Assembly: GCA_903837555.1 (NCBI GenBank)
Contig: CAILUV010000087.1
Span: 1 to 39,303 of the forward strand
Length of the DNA stretch: 39,303 nucleotides
Reading direction: 5' to 3'
Origin: an uncultured Alphaproteobacteria bacterium
GTDB lineage: Bacteria; Pseudomonadota; Alphaproteobacteria; Micropepsales; Micropepsaceae
The notes beneath the pieces were generated by a model. The model saw only the letters and a list, made by a program, of their open reading frames with translations. It was not told the origin of the DNA and ran no database searches. Below are positions 26,897-35,928 of the stretch, in pieces. The position numbers and the translations under genes were made by a program. Numbering within the stretch: position 1 is the stretch's first letter; each line of letters starts with the position of its first letter.

Positions 26897-27702
26897 CGAA
26901 TCCGCCCGGCGCGGTTTTCCAGCACGACATCCTTTACCTGCGCGGTCAGCAGATTGGCCGGCAGGTGCGAGGTGAAGCCGATCCCGACATAGACCGGGCC
27001 ATTGGTCTTGAACGTGATCGGCGCGCCTTCGGGATGGATCGGCTCGCCCTGCCAGCTTATCCAGAGCTGGAACTGGTCGCCCTTCTTCTCGATGCCGAAG
27101 CGCGTGGGATGGATCGCCTGCTCGCCGCGTTCGCCCGAGCCGGGTATGGGCTGGCGCGAGGTGCGATGCGACCTGCCTGTCATGTTGCCAGTCTTCTCGG
27201 CGCGCCAGGCGATGTGCGTCATGCCATTGCCATGCTGGGCCGCGACGATCTTGCGGGAATCGTCGTCCAGGCTGTCACGGATGACCAGCGCCACCTTGCG
27301 GTCGTGGAAATCGTCCATGTTCGGCCACGCCACGCTGGCGGTGAGCGAAACATCGCCAGACATCTTGTTCCAGAGGAAATGAAATTCGTCGCGCTGGTAC
27401 CAGATGTTATAGCCAGCAGCGGTGATGGTATAGGTCTTGGACGCTGCATCATAACTGGCGGTAGAAGGCACCAACGGCCCGCCGACATCGGTGCTGTTTT
27501 CAAACACGCCGACTGGCTTGTTGAAGGTCACCGGATCGCGATGAAAATCTTTCGGTGGCGCGATCTGCTTGTGGGTCGGCGACCCAGGCAGCGCCCAGTC
27601 CGGCACCTCTATGCCCGGCGGCGCGGGCGGCGGGATCAGCGATTGCGCCAAAGCAGGTGAAACGCAAAGCGCGGCCAGTGCCGCCAACAGACGAATGCGC
27701 AT
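26893..27702 (-). CDS. Secreted DUF1349-like beta-sandwich protein
   Basis: 269 residues from ATG 27702, which has GGGGGG four bases upstream. A Sec signal (1-20, ending ALAQ) is followed by a Pro-rich stretch and then a region resembling concanavalin-like/DUF1349 domains, with NIWYQRDEFHFLWNKMSGDVSL, VALVIRDSLDDDSRKI and VYVGIGFTSH. Such domains are usually carbohydrate-associated; no catalytic residues can be named. An extension to 27753 is in frame but lacks a signal sequence and is rejected. It lies downstream of adhC on the same strand by 63 bases. Confidence 0.75.
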   Translation of the reverse strand: MRIRLLAALAALCVSPALAQSLIPPPAPPGIEVPDWALPGSPTHKQIAPPKDFHRDPVTFNKPVGVFENSTDVGGPLVPSTASYDAASKTYTITAAGYNIWYQRDEFHFLWNKMSGDVSLTASVAWPNMDDFHDRKVALVIRDSLDDDSRKIVAAQHGNGMTHIAWRAEKTGNMTGRSHRTSRQPIPGSGERGEQAIHPTRFGIEKKGDQFQLWISWQGEPIHPEGAPITFKTNGPVYVGIGFTSHLPANLLTAQVKDVVLENRAGRIR

Positions 27703-27765
27703 GACGCCCCCCTTATTTTTCATCAGGGTGACGCCAAACGCGCTCCGGCGCAAACAGACAAATAA

Positions 27766-28875
27766 TCAGAACTCGATGACGGTTCTGATCGACTCGCCCG
27801 AATGCATCAGGTCGAAGGCTTCGTTGATGCGTTCCAGCGGCAGCTTGTGCGTGATCAGCGGATCGATGCTGATTTTTCCGTCCATATACCAGTCCACGAT
27901 CTGCGGCACCTGGGTGCGGCCGCGAACGCCACCGAACGCGGTGCCTTTCCATACCCGGCCCGTCACAAGCTGGAAGGGACGGGTCTTGATCTCCTGCCCC
28001 GAGCCCGCAACGCCGATGATGATGCTCTCGCCCCAGCCGCGATGGGTGCATTCCAGCGCCTGGCGCATCAGATCGACATTGCCGACGCATTCGAATGAGT
28101 AATCCGCCCCGCCCTTGGTCAGTTCGACCAGATGCGGCACCAGATCGCCCTTGATGTCCCTGGGATTGACGAAATGCGTCATGCCGAACTGGCGGGCCAG
28201 CGCCTCGCGCGCCGGGTTTATGTCCACGCCCACGATCATGTCGGCGCCCGCCATCCGCGCGCCCTGCAGCACGTTCAGGCCGATGCCGCCCAGGCCGAAC
28301 ACCACCACGTTCGAGCCCGGCTCGACCTTGGCGGTGTTGATCACCGCGCCGATGCCCGTGGTGACGCCGCAGCCGATGTAGCAGACCTTGTCGAAGGGCG
28401 CGTCGGAGCGGATTTTCGCCAGCGCGATTTCCGGCAGCACGGTGTGATTGGCGAAGGTGGAGCAGCCCATATAGTGATGGATCTTCTGGCCGCCGATTGA
28501 AAAACGGCTGGTTCCGTCGGGCATCACGCCCTGGCCCTGGGTCGAGCGGATGGAAGTGCACAGGTTGGTCTTGTGCGATGTGCAGCTTTTGCACTGGCGG
28601 CATTCGGGCGTGTAGAGCGGAATGACATGATCGCCCTTTTTCAGGCTGGTCACGCCGGGGCCGACATCGACCACCACGCCCGCGCCCTCATGGCCGAAAA
28701 TCGCCGGGAACAGGCCTTCGGGGTCCGCGCCCGAACGGGTGAATTCGTCGGTGTGACAGACGCCGGTGGCTTTGATTTCCACCAGCACTTCGCCGGCCTG
28801 GGGGCCTTCCAGGTCGACGGTCTCGATCACCAGCGGCTTTCCGGCGGCATAGGCCACGGCGGCTCTTGTTTTCAT
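27766..28875 (-). CDS. frmA: S-(hydroxymethyl)glutathione dehydrogenase / class III alcohol dehydrogenase
   Basis: NAD-dependent zinc enzyme oxidising the glutathione adduct of formaldehyde, and also reducing S-nitrosoglutathione. From ATG 28875 it is 369 residues. Catalytic zinc ligands are Cys40 ([14 protein letters not shown]), His62 (FGHEGAG) and Cys in [11 protein letters not shown]. Structural zinc Cys are 92, 95, 98 and 106 in PECRQCKSC and TNLC. The Rossmann motif is [10 protein letters not shown]. No frmR or frmB neighbour is present. A palindrome lies about 60 bases upstream of the start. Confidence 0.97.
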   Translation of the reverse strand: MKTRAAVAYAAGKPLVIETVDLEGPQAGEVLVEIKATGVCHTDEFTRSGADPEGLFPAIFGHEGAGVVVDVGPGVTSLKKGDHVIPLYTPECRQCKSCTSHKTNLCTSIRSTQGQGVMPDGTSRFSIGGQKIHHYMGCSTFANHTVLPEIALAKIRSDAPFDKVCYIGCGVTTGIGAVINTAKVEPGSNVVVFGLGGIGLNVLQGARMAGADMIVGVDINPAREALARQFGMTHFVNPRDIKGDLVPHLVELTKGGADYSFECVGNVDLMRQALECTHRGWGESIIIGVAGSGQEIKTRPFQLVTGRVWKGTAFGGVRGRTQVPQIVDWYMDGKISIDPLITHKLPLERINEAFDLMHSGESIRTVIEF

Positions 28876-28932
28876 TGGCGAAAAATCTCCCTCGGGCGGT
28901 GCGAATGTGCGGCATTTGGGTAATAGTTGCAA

Positions 28933-28949
28933 AGCGTTAGATAAACGCT
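28933..28949. promoter_or_regulatory. Palindrome between divergent frmA and ompA-like genes
   Basis: AGCGTT-N5-AACGCT is a perfect 6+6 inverted repeat in the 112-base divergent intergenic region. It lies about 58 bases upstream of the frmA start and 39 bases upstream of the ompA-like start. It could be an operator for either gene. The binding protein is unknown. Confidence 0.35.
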
Positions 28950-28987
28950 AGGCTGTGTTTGGGCACCTTCTTCCGAGCTGTCGTTCT

Positions 28988-29788
28988 ATGCGTTCCTCGT
29001 CCCTGTTGGGTCTTTCGGCCGGTCTTTGGCTTGCGTCTGTGGGCGCTGGCCTGGCGCAGGATGTGGCCACGGGCCTGGAAGTGCGGGTCAATCCCGTCGC
29101 GGCGCGCGGCAGCAGCCGCCTTTTGTATCCGGGCGGAGATTATGCCCGCATGGTGCCCCAGCTTCTTTATCCCGGCCAACGCGGCGGCGCGATTACGCTC
29201 TATCCGCCCGGCACCCGCCGCGTGGTGCGCCGTTCCGCCCCGGTCCAGCTTGCCAGCGCAGCCCCCCCGCCCCCGCGCGTCGCCCAGCCTGCGCCGCCCC
29301 CGGCCCCCAAGCCGGCGCCCAGCCCGGCGCCACAGGCCGCCAGCCCCAACCCGTTCAATCCGCCCAACTACAGCAATATCTTCGGCGGCCAGTCCGCCAA
29401 GCCGGCACCCAGCCCAACCGCCAAGCCCGCACCGGCGCCGTCCGCGGCGTCTTCCGACACGGCCGGCCTGACCAAGCGCAGCGTCATCCTGTTCGCCAAG
29501 GACGCATCCGACCCGGCCGAAGGCGCGCTGGGCGCGATCAAGTTCCTGGCCGCCGATCTCAATGCCGCCATGACCCGCCCCTCCAGCCGCGTCGAACTGC
29601 AGGCGTTCGGCGGCGGCAAGGGTGACAAGGGCTCCGACGCGCGCCGCCTGTCGCTGCGCCGCGCGCTGGCCATCCGCCAGGTGCTGATCAGCGATGGCAT
29701 GTCGCCCGACCGCATCGACGTGCGCGCCATGGGCGGTGCCGAGGATTCCGGCCCGGCGGACCGCGTCGACGTCTACGTGCGGGCCTGA
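28988..29788 (+). CDS. OmpA-like periplasmic/outer-membrane protein
   Basis: 266 residues from ATG 28988: a signal peptide (1-23, ending AGLAQ), a conserved segment with LYPGG and LYPGQRGGAITLYPPG, a long Pro/Ala-rich tether (about 85-155) and a C-terminal OmpA-like domain (about 160-266). The OmpA pattern is degenerate but recognisable: DARRLSLRRALAIRQVLISDG-type helix followed by DRIDVRAMGG. It probably binds peptidoglycan. An in-frame start at 28955 lacks a signal and is not preferred. It is followed by the PAP2-like gene 35 bases later. Confidence 0.8.
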   Translation: MRSSSLLGLSAGLWLASVGAGLAQDVATGLEVRVNPVAARGSSRLLYPGGDYARMVPQLLYPGQRGGAITLYPPGTRRVVRRSAPVQLASAAPPPPRVAQPAPPPAPKPAPSPAPQAASPNPFNPPNYSNIFGGQSAKPAPSPTAKPAPAPSAASSDTAGLTKRSVILFAKDASDPAEGALGAIKFLAADLNAAMTRPSSRVELQAFGGGKGDKGSDARRLSLRRALAIRQVLISDGMSPDRIDVRAMGGAEDSGPADRVDVYVRA

Positions 29789-29823
29789 CGACCGCCGCGC
29801 GGCCCATTCTGATAAGGTTCGCC

Positions 29824-30366
29824 ATGCGCCCTGTTTTTCTCGCCGCGCTTCTTCTTTGCTTCGGCGCATCCGCGGCCACCGCCGGGCAGAACAAGACCAT
29901 CACCACCGCCGGCACCGGCGTCGCCATCGCGCTGCCGGTGATCGCGGCGGGCATCACCGCCTACAAGCGCGACTGGACCGGCACTGCCGAATTGGCCGCC
30001 ATCACGGTCGCCACGGTCGGCAGCGCATTCGCCATCAAGCAGGTGGTGCGTTCGCGCCGTCCCGACGGTAGCGATTACAAGTCGTTCCCGTCCGATACCG
30101 CCGCGCTGGCTGCGTCAGGTTCGGCCTTTTTGGGACGACGTTATGGGTGGGAATACGGCCTGCCGGCCTTGGCCGCCAGCCAGTTCGTGTCTTACAGCCG
30201 CGTCCAGGCCAACAAGCATCGCTGGTACGACACGGCGGCCAGCTCGGCGATGGCCTGGGGTTATGCCGCGATCCTGGGTTCGCGTTTTCAGAAACGTTAC
30301 AACGTCTATTCCGAGATCGTGCCCGGACCTGACGGCGCGATGATGCACGTTTCCTACGAGTTCTGA
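29824..30366 (+). CDS. PAP2 superfamily (acid phosphatase/lipid phosphatase-like) protein with altered motif 2
   Basis: 180 residues: a signal peptide or first membrane helix (1-20, ending ATAG), two more hydrophobic stretches and the PAP2 motifs. Motif 1 K-x6-RP is intact (Lys72 to Arg79-Pro80). Motif 3 SR-x5-H-x3-D is intact (Ser125, Arg126, His132, Asp136). Motif 2, normally PSGH, reads PSDT at 89-92, so its His is missing. The nucleophilic His of motif 3 remains. Activity is therefore uncertain. The gene ends 13 bases inside the convergent MFS gene. Confidence 0.8.
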   Translation: MRPVFLAALLLCFGASAATAGQNKTITTAGTGVAIALPVIAAGITAYKRDWTGTAELAAITVATVGSAFAIKQVVRSRRPDGSDYKSFPSDTAALAASGSAFLGRRYGWEYGLPALAASQFVSYSRVQANKHRWYDTAASSAMAWGYAAILGSRFQKRYNVYSEIVPGPDGAMMHVSYEF

Positions 30367-31601
30367 TTCACCACCGGCACGGTGACGTCGCTGAACTTGT
30401 TCACCCGCCACAAGGGCGGGAATAGCTTCATCCATATCCCCACTATCAGCAGCGTGCCGATGCCGCCCGCCACAACCGCCGGCACGGTGCCCATCAGGGC
30501 GGCGGTGGTGCCCGATTCAAATTCGCCCAGTTCGTTGGACGCGCCGATGAACAGCATGGAGACGCTGGAGACGCGCCCGCGCATGGGGTCGGGGGTGGAG
30601 AGCTGAATGAGACTGCTGCGGATATTGACGCTGACCATGTCGGATGCGCCCAGCACGACCAGCGCCAGCAGCGATACCGGAAACCAGGTCGAAAGTCCGA
30701 ACACGATGGTGGCGACGCCGAACACCGCCACCGAGGCGAACATCACCGGCCCGACCTTTTGCCGGATCGGCCAGTGGGTGAGATAGAAGGCCGTGGCGAA
30801 TGCGCCTACCGCCGGGGCGCAGCGCAGAAAGCCCAACCCGACCGGCCCGACATGCAGGATGTCGCGCGCGAAGATCGGCAGCAGCGCCGTGGCGCCGCCC
30901 AGCAGCACCGCGAACAAATCGAGGCTGATCGCGCCCAGCACCACGGGCCGGGAGCGCACGAAGCGCACGCCTTCGGCGACGCGCTCATAGCGGCTGGCTT
31001 CGGTGGCTTCCGGCTTGAAGCGCCGCCCGCCCAGCCGTGCCACGATCAAACCCGCGCCCAGAAATCCGGTGATGCACAGCGCGTAGACCGGCACCGGACC
31101 CAGCGCATACAGAAAGCCGCCGATCGCGGGGCCGGAGATCACCGCGGCGGTGAAGAAGGACGAGCTGAACGCCATGGACTTGGCCAGCCTTTCCGGCGGC
31201 ACCAGGAACGGCAGCAGCGACGAGCCCGACGGCCCGGCAAAGCCGCGCGCCGCGCCGAACAGCACCAGCACGACATAGAAGGGCCAGGCGTCATGCGGAT
31301 ACCATAGCGACAGGGCCAGGAACAGCGCACTGCAAGCCGCCTGCAGCGCGGCGGAAAAGCTGTAGACGCGGCGCTGGTTGAAGCGGTCGGTGATGTCGCC
31401 CGCCGGCAGGGTCAGAAGAAACATCGGCAGGAACTGGCACAGCCCCACCATGCCCAGCGCCCAGGCGGTGCGCTCCATCTCATAGACCTGCCAGCCGATG
31501 GCGACCGACTGGACCTGGATCGCGACGGTGGAGAGGAAGCGCGCGCCCACGAACAGGTTGAGGTCGCGGGCGCGGTAGATGCTGGCGGCGGGATCGCTCA
31601 T
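30354..31601 (-). CDS. MFS transporter (EntS/MFS_3-like)
   Basis: Inner-membrane carrier of 415 residues with about 12 hydrophobic segments. The inter-helix 2-3 motif GDITDRFNQRRV is the MFS loop signature, with a related motif (DPMRGRVSS) later. The run LGASDMVSVNIRSSLIQLSTP is typical of the MFS_3/EntS group, which includes siderophore and other exporters. The substrate cannot be inferred. It converges with the PAP2 gene and is 52 bases upstream of the DUF2141 gene on the same strand. Confidence 0.9.
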   Translation of the reverse strand: MSDPAASIYRARDLNLFVGARFLSTVAIQVQSVAIGWQVYEMERTAWALGMVGLCQFLPMFLLTLPAGDITDRFNQRRVYSFSAALQAACSALFLALSLWYPHDAWPFYVVLVLFGAARGFAGPSGSSLLPFLVPPERLAKSMAFSSSFFTAAVISGPAIGGFLYALGPVPVYALCITGFLGAGLIVARLGGRRFKPEATEASRYERVAEGVRFVRSRPVVLGAISLDLFAVLLGGATALLPIFARDILHVGPVGLGFLRCAPAVGAFATAFYLTHWPIRQKVGPVMFASVAVFGVATIVFGLSTWFPVSLLALVVLGASDMVSVNIRSSLIQLSTPDPMRGRVSSVSMLFIGASNELGEFESGTTAALMGTVPAVVAGGIGTLLIVGIWMKLFPPLWRVNKFSDVTVPVVNQNS

Positions 31602-31653
31602 GGACCCGCACTATCACGAGAGGCCCAAAAGGAAAGAGCCTTGCGGGCTGCGA

Positions 31654-32097
31654 TCAGCCGCTATTCTGCAGACGCAACGTCTGCACATTCATCCCGTCGC
31701 GAATCTCAATGCGGGTCTTGTCGAAACCCGGCTTGGACAGGACTGGGCGGGCATCGCGCGAAAAGCCATAGGGTTCCTGCGGCAGGCCGATCCAGCTGGA
31801 GTCCATTTTGCCGTTGGCGTTGAAATCCTGGAACGCCTGGATGGCATAGGTGCCGGGTGCGATATCGATCAGGGTGATGGTGGTCTGCGGGCTTTGCGCC
31901 GTCACATCGGCGTCGGCGACCGTGTCGCCGTCTTTGTCATAGTTGGCCTCGGCGTAGAGGCCCAGCCGCAGGATGCCGCCCTTGGGCGACACGTTCTGCA
32001 CATGGATGACCAGGGTGGCCTTGCCGCCTTGCGCCTGGACCGGCGCCATGGCGGCCAGCAGCAGCATCGCCGCCAGCAGGGCGCGAAAACCCGTCAT
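31654..32097 (-). CDS. Secreted DUF2141 family protein
   Basis: 147 residues from ATG 32097, which has GGGAGG 6 bases upstream. ATG 32118 is also in frame but lacks such a site and would blunt the signal peptide. A Sec signal (1-23, ending PVQAQ) is followed by a DUF2141 domain: GGILRLGLY, IAPGTYAIQAFQDFNANGKMD and EPYGFSRDARP are its recognisable pieces. The family is predicted beta-rich and periplasmic or secreted; its function is unknown. It precedes the MFS gene. Confidence 0.85.
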   Translation of the reverse strand: MTGFRALLAAMLLLAAMAPVQAQGGKATLVIHVQNVSPKGGILRLGLYAEANYDKDGDTVADADVTAQSPQTTITLIDIAPGTYAIQAFQDFNANGKMDSSWIGLPQEPYGFSRDARPVLSKPGFDKTRIEIRDGMNVQTLRLQNSG

Positions 32098-32179
32098 TGT
32101 CGTCCTCCCGGTCGTCATGGCTTCCTGGCAGCAACGCACCGCAAGGCTGTCATATCCCGATGAACCGGAGCTGAAAATA

Positions 32180-33175
<996 letters not shown>

Positions 33176-33260
33176 CTAGCCGCTTGGGGGCCATCGGGCA
33201 AGCTGACACATCGCCCCGCCATATGTGGGGGCAAATGCGCAAAGGCAGGGCAATATAGGA

Positions 33261-33293
33261 AATAAGAAAAGGCCGGGTGCAAAACACCCGGCC
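33261..33293 (-). terminator. Intrinsic terminator downstream of the HU gene
   Basis: A perfect 9-base stem GGCCGGGTG / CACCCGGCC with a 5-base loop. Read on the minus strand it is 28 bases after the HU stop and is followed by TTTTCTTATT. A-rich and T-rich flanks on both sides mean it could act in both directions. Confidence 0.85.
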
Positions 33294-33321
33294 TTTCTTC
33301 ATCACGCAGATCGAAAGAAGC

Positions 33322-33636
33322 TTAGATGGCTTCCTTCAGTTCCTTGGAGGCGCGGAACGCGACCTTCTTGGACGCCTTGATCTTGATCGCTTCGCCGGTG
33401 GCGGGATTGCGGCCCATGCGCGGACCGCGCTTGCGCACGACCAGGATGCCCAGGCCATTCAGGCGGATACGCGCGCCCTTCTTCAGGTGCTTGGTCACCA
33501 GGGCGATAATGTCTTCCAGCATCGTATTGGCGAGCTTCTGGGAAAGTTCGTGCTTCTCGGCCAACTGGCCGGCGAGCTGACGGGTGGAAACGGTTTCGAC
33601 TTTTACGGCAGCGGTGTTCTTTGCGGCGGTAGCCAT
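33322..33636 (-). CDS. hup: HU family DNA-binding protein
   Basis: Nucleoid-associated protein that bends DNA. 104 residues. The HU fold is clear: TRQLAGQLAEKHELSQKLAN helices, then GARIRLNGLGILVVRKRGPRMGRNPATGE, in which the Pro of RNPATGE intercalates DNA, then SKKVAFRASKELKEAI. It has an N-terminal extension of about 14 residues (Ala/Lys-rich) compared with 90-residue HU. GAGGGAGA precedes the ATG. It has a long leader with competing hairpins and its own terminator. Confidence 0.95.
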   Translation of the reverse strand: MATAAKNTAAVKVETVSTRQLAGQLAEKHELSQKLANTMLEDIIALVTKHLKKGARIRLNGLGILVVRKRGPRMGRNPATGEAIKIKASKKVAFRASKELKEAI

Positions 33637-33733
33637 TTGGGATTCTCCCTCTTAACGAATCAACAGATGAGCCCGATTTTACGGCATTTCCCGCAAGATA
33701 AAGCGGGTGGGGTCCAAAAAAGCGCAATAAATT

Positions 33734-33783
33734 GGGGCTTTTTCGATATGTGGGGAGAAAAGCCCGAAAAATGGGGCTTTTCT
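33734..33783 (-). promoter_or_regulatory. Competing hairpins in the upstream region of the HU gene
   Basis: Three related segments lie between rplS and the HU gene: GGGGCTTTTT (33734-33743), AAAAGCCC (33758-33765) and GGGGCTTTT (33773-33781). The middle can pair with either neighbour. The right-hand pairing is a perfect 10-base stem (33756-33765 with 33774-33783). On the minus strand this sits about 120 bases before the HU start and ends in TTTTCT, so it may be a terminator/antiterminator or a second rplS terminator. Confidence 0.4.
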
Positions 33784-33805
33784 GGCACTTAGCGAACCGC
33801 GCCAA

Positions 33806-33841
33806 AGCAAACGGGCCGCGCTGGATGCCAGCGCGGCCCGT
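33806..33841 (-). terminator. Intrinsic terminator downstream of rplS
   Basis: A perfect 14-base GC-rich stem (33811-33824 with 33828-33841) and a 3-base loop, 21 bases after the rplS stop on the minus strand. It is followed by a weak T-run (TTTGCTTTG). It ends the ffh-rpsP-rimM-trmD-rplS operon. Confidence 0.75.
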
Positions 33842-33862
33842 AAAACAAGCTTTTTAAGCGTG

Positions 33863-34273
33863 TCAGGCGGCGGCTTCAGGGCCGGCCGCGTCGACGCGCT
33901 CGGTGATGCGGGCGGACTTGCCGGTGCGGCCGCGCAGGTAATACAGCTTGGCGCGACGCACCTTGCCCTTGCGCACCACGGTCACCGAATCCACCAGCGG
34001 CGAATAGACCGGGAAGACGCGTTCCACGCCTTCGCCATAGGAAATCTTGCGCACGGTGAAGCTCTCATTCAGGCCGGCGCCCTGGCGGGCGATGCAGACG
34101 CCTTCGAAGGCCTGCAGGCGTTCGCGGGTCTTGTTGGCCTTGGCCTTCTCGTCATAGGTCACGTCGACCACCTTGACGCTGACCTTCAGCGTGTCGCCGG
34201 GGCGGAATTCGGGATGCGCCTTGGCGCGCACCGCCTTCATCTGTTCGGCTTCCAGTTCCTGCAAAAGGTTCAT
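33863..34273 (-). CDS. rplS: 50S ribosomal protein L19
   Basis: Large-subunit protein at the subunit interface. 136 residues. Signatures: [51 protein letters not shown] and [19 protein letters not shown]. The C-terminus carries a short acidic/Ala tail beyond the canonical length. Last gene of the ffh operon, 51 bases after trmD, with a strong terminator downstream. Confidence 0.98.
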   Translation of the reverse strand: MNLLQELEAEQMKAVRAKAHPEFRPGDTLKVSVKVVDVTYDEKAKANKTRERLQAFEGVCIARQGAGLNESFTVRKISYGEGVERVFPVYSPLVDSVTVVRKGKVRRAKLYYLRGRTGKSARITERVDAAGPEAAA

Positions 34274-34324
34274 TTTCTTGATCTTTCGTGCGTCGAAAAC
34301 GGCAATAGAGCCGGGGCATATAGA

Positions 34325-35026
34325 CTAGGACTTGGCCTTTTCATAGAGGGTCCAGAGGTCAGGACGCCGCTCCCTGGTCAGGCCCTGGGCCTGGGCCAGG
34401 CGGTATTTGGCGATTTCCGAATGATTCCCGCCACTTAAGACTTCCGGAATGGACCGGCCTTCAAACTCCTGCGGCCGGGTATACTGGGGGTATTCCAGAA
34501 GCCCCGAACTGAAGCTTTCCTCGTCGGTCGAGGCATGGTCGCCCAGCACGCCGGGGATCAGCCGCACGGCCGCTTCCACCAGCGCCATGGCGGCGATTTC
34601 GCCCCCCGCCAGCACAAAGTCGCCGATGGAGATTTCCTCGATCTGCCGCGCGTCGATCACCCGCTGGTCCAGGCCTTCGAACCGGCCGCACAAAAGGATG
34701 GCGCCCGGCCCCGCCGCCAGTTCGCGCACGCGGGCCTGATCCAGATGCCTGCCGCGCGGCGACAGGTAGATCAGCGGGCGTCCGGCGCGGTCCACCGCAT
34801 CGATCGCAGCCGCCGCCACATCGGCGCGCATCACCATGCCCGGTCCGCCGCCCGACGGCGTGTCATCCACCGTGCGGTGCTTGCCAAGCCCGTGATCGCG
34901 GATATCCCGCACATCAAGCGACCAGAGATTCTTCTCCAGCGCCTTTCCCAGCAGCGAAATGCCCAACGGCCCCGGAAACATGTCCGGGAACAGCGTCAGG
35001 ATGGTCGCGCGCCAGCTATTCGACAT
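34325..35026 (-). CDS. trmD: tRNA (guanine-N1)-methyltransferase TrmD
   Basis: Makes m1G37 in tRNAs, preventing +1 frameshifts. 233 residues from ATG 35026. SPOUT-fold knot signatures: [50 protein letters not shown], and [18 protein letters not shown]. The ATG lies 11 bases inside rimM, so translation is coupled. A longer in-frame ORF to 35152 is inside rimM and is rejected. Confidence 0.98.
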   Translation of the reverse strand: MSNSWRATILTLFPDMFPGPLGISLLGKALEKNLWSLDVRDIRDHGLGKHRTVDDTPSGGGPGMVMRADVAAAAIDAVDRAGRPLIYLSPRGRHLDQARVRELAAGPGAILLCGRFEGLDQRVIDARQIEEISIGDFVLAGGEIAAMALVEAAVRLIPGVLGDHASTDEESFSSGLLEYPQYTRPQEFEGRSIPEVLSGGNHSEIAKYRLAQAQGLTRERRPDLWTLYEKAKS

Positions 35027-35531
35027 GGTCGTTATCTTCGGCGTCTTCCGGCACCGCAACGATGATATAGCCGTCCTTGATGTGAATGTGCGGCACGGTT
35101 TCGCGCGTGAAGGCCAGATGCACCTGATCGCCGTCGCTGCGCACCAGTTCAATCACATCGCTGGCGCCGAAATTGTGGATCGCCGCGACCTTGCCCAGCA
35201 CACGGCCTTCGCTGTCACGCGCTTCCAGGCCGATCAGGTCGGCGTGATAGAATTCGTCTTCGTCCGGTTCGGGCAATGCGGCGCGGTCGACGAAAAGCTG
35301 CGTGCCCTTCAAGGCTTCCGCGCTGCTGCGGTCGTTGACTCCCTCAAACGCAATCACCGCCTCGCCCTCTTTGGAAGAGCGAAAGGCGGTGATCTTGAAC
35401 GTGCGTCCATTCTTGTCGTGCAGCACGCCATAGCGCGGCAGGGCACCCGGCGCATCGGTGAAGACTTTCGCCTTCACCTCGCCCTTCAGGCCCTGCGCGC
35501 CCATGACGGCGGCAAGTAGGACGTCCGGCAC
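35016..35531 (-). CDS. rimM: Ribosome maturation factor RimM
   Basis: Assists 30S head maturation by binding S19/16S rRNA. 171 residues. N-terminal RimM domain: [17 protein letters not shown], and [30 protein letters not shown]. The PRC-barrel C-terminal part has [17 protein letters not shown] and [11 protein letters not shown]. No ATG is available. GTG 35531 is chosen; TTG 35534 directly after the rpsP stop is equally in frame. It sits in the standard rpsP-rimM-trmD-rplS order. Confidence 0.95.
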   Translation of the reverse strand: MPDVLLAAVMGAQGLKGEVKAKVFTDAPGALPRYGVLHDKNGRTFKITAFRSSKEGEAVIAFEGVNDRSSAEALKGTQLFVDRAALPEPDEDEFYHADLIGLEARDSEGRVLGKVAAIHNFGASDVIELVRSDGDQVHLAFTRETVPHIHIKDGYIIVAVPEDAEDNDHVE

Positions 35532-35534
35532 CAA

Positions 35535-35897
35535 TTAGGCCGAGGCTTCTTCCGCCGGCTTGGCGGCGGCGGCAGCGGCGGCAGCAGCGCGTTCCTGCGC
35601 CTTCTTCTTGGGCTGGGCCTTCTGCGGATTGTTGTGCACGCGAGCCTTCACCAGGCCGGCATTGGCCAGGAACTTGTGCACGCGGTCCGAGCCCACGGCG
35701 CCCTTGGCGATCCAGGCCTTGGCAGCATCCAGGTCCAGCTTCAGGCGGTCGGCATGATCCGACGGCAGCAGTGGATTGTAGAAGCCGATCTTCTCGATGA
35801 AGCGGCCGTCACGGGGCGAACGCGAATCCGAGATCACGATATTGTAGTGCGGGCGTTTCTTGGTGCCGCCGCGGGCAAGACGAATGCGAAGAGCCAT
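35535..35897 (-). CDS. rpsP: 30S ribosomal protein S16
   Basis: Small-subunit assembly protein. 120 residues. [20 protein letters not shown] and [15 protein letters not shown] are diagnostic. The C-terminal tail after about residue 92 is Lys/Gln-rich, then nine consecutive Ala, then an acidic end; it is longer than in E. coli S16 (82 residues), as often seen in alphaproteobacteria. Its stop is immediately followed by the rimM start. Confidence 0.98.
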   Translation of the reverse strand: MALRIRLARGGTKKRPHYNIVISDSRSPRDGRFIEKIGFYNPLLPSDHADRLKLDLDAAKAWIAKGAVGSDRVHKFLANAGLVKARVHNNPQKAQPKKKAQERAAAAAAAAAKPAEEASA

Positions 35898-35928
35898 TGT
35901 GTTCTTTCCTTACAGTTAAACGCTTAAA

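Noticed and set aside
30114-30435. Minus-strand extension beyond the end of the MFS gene into the PAP2 gene as a separate small gene
   Set aside because: Shadow of the PAP2 frame; no start signal or domain.
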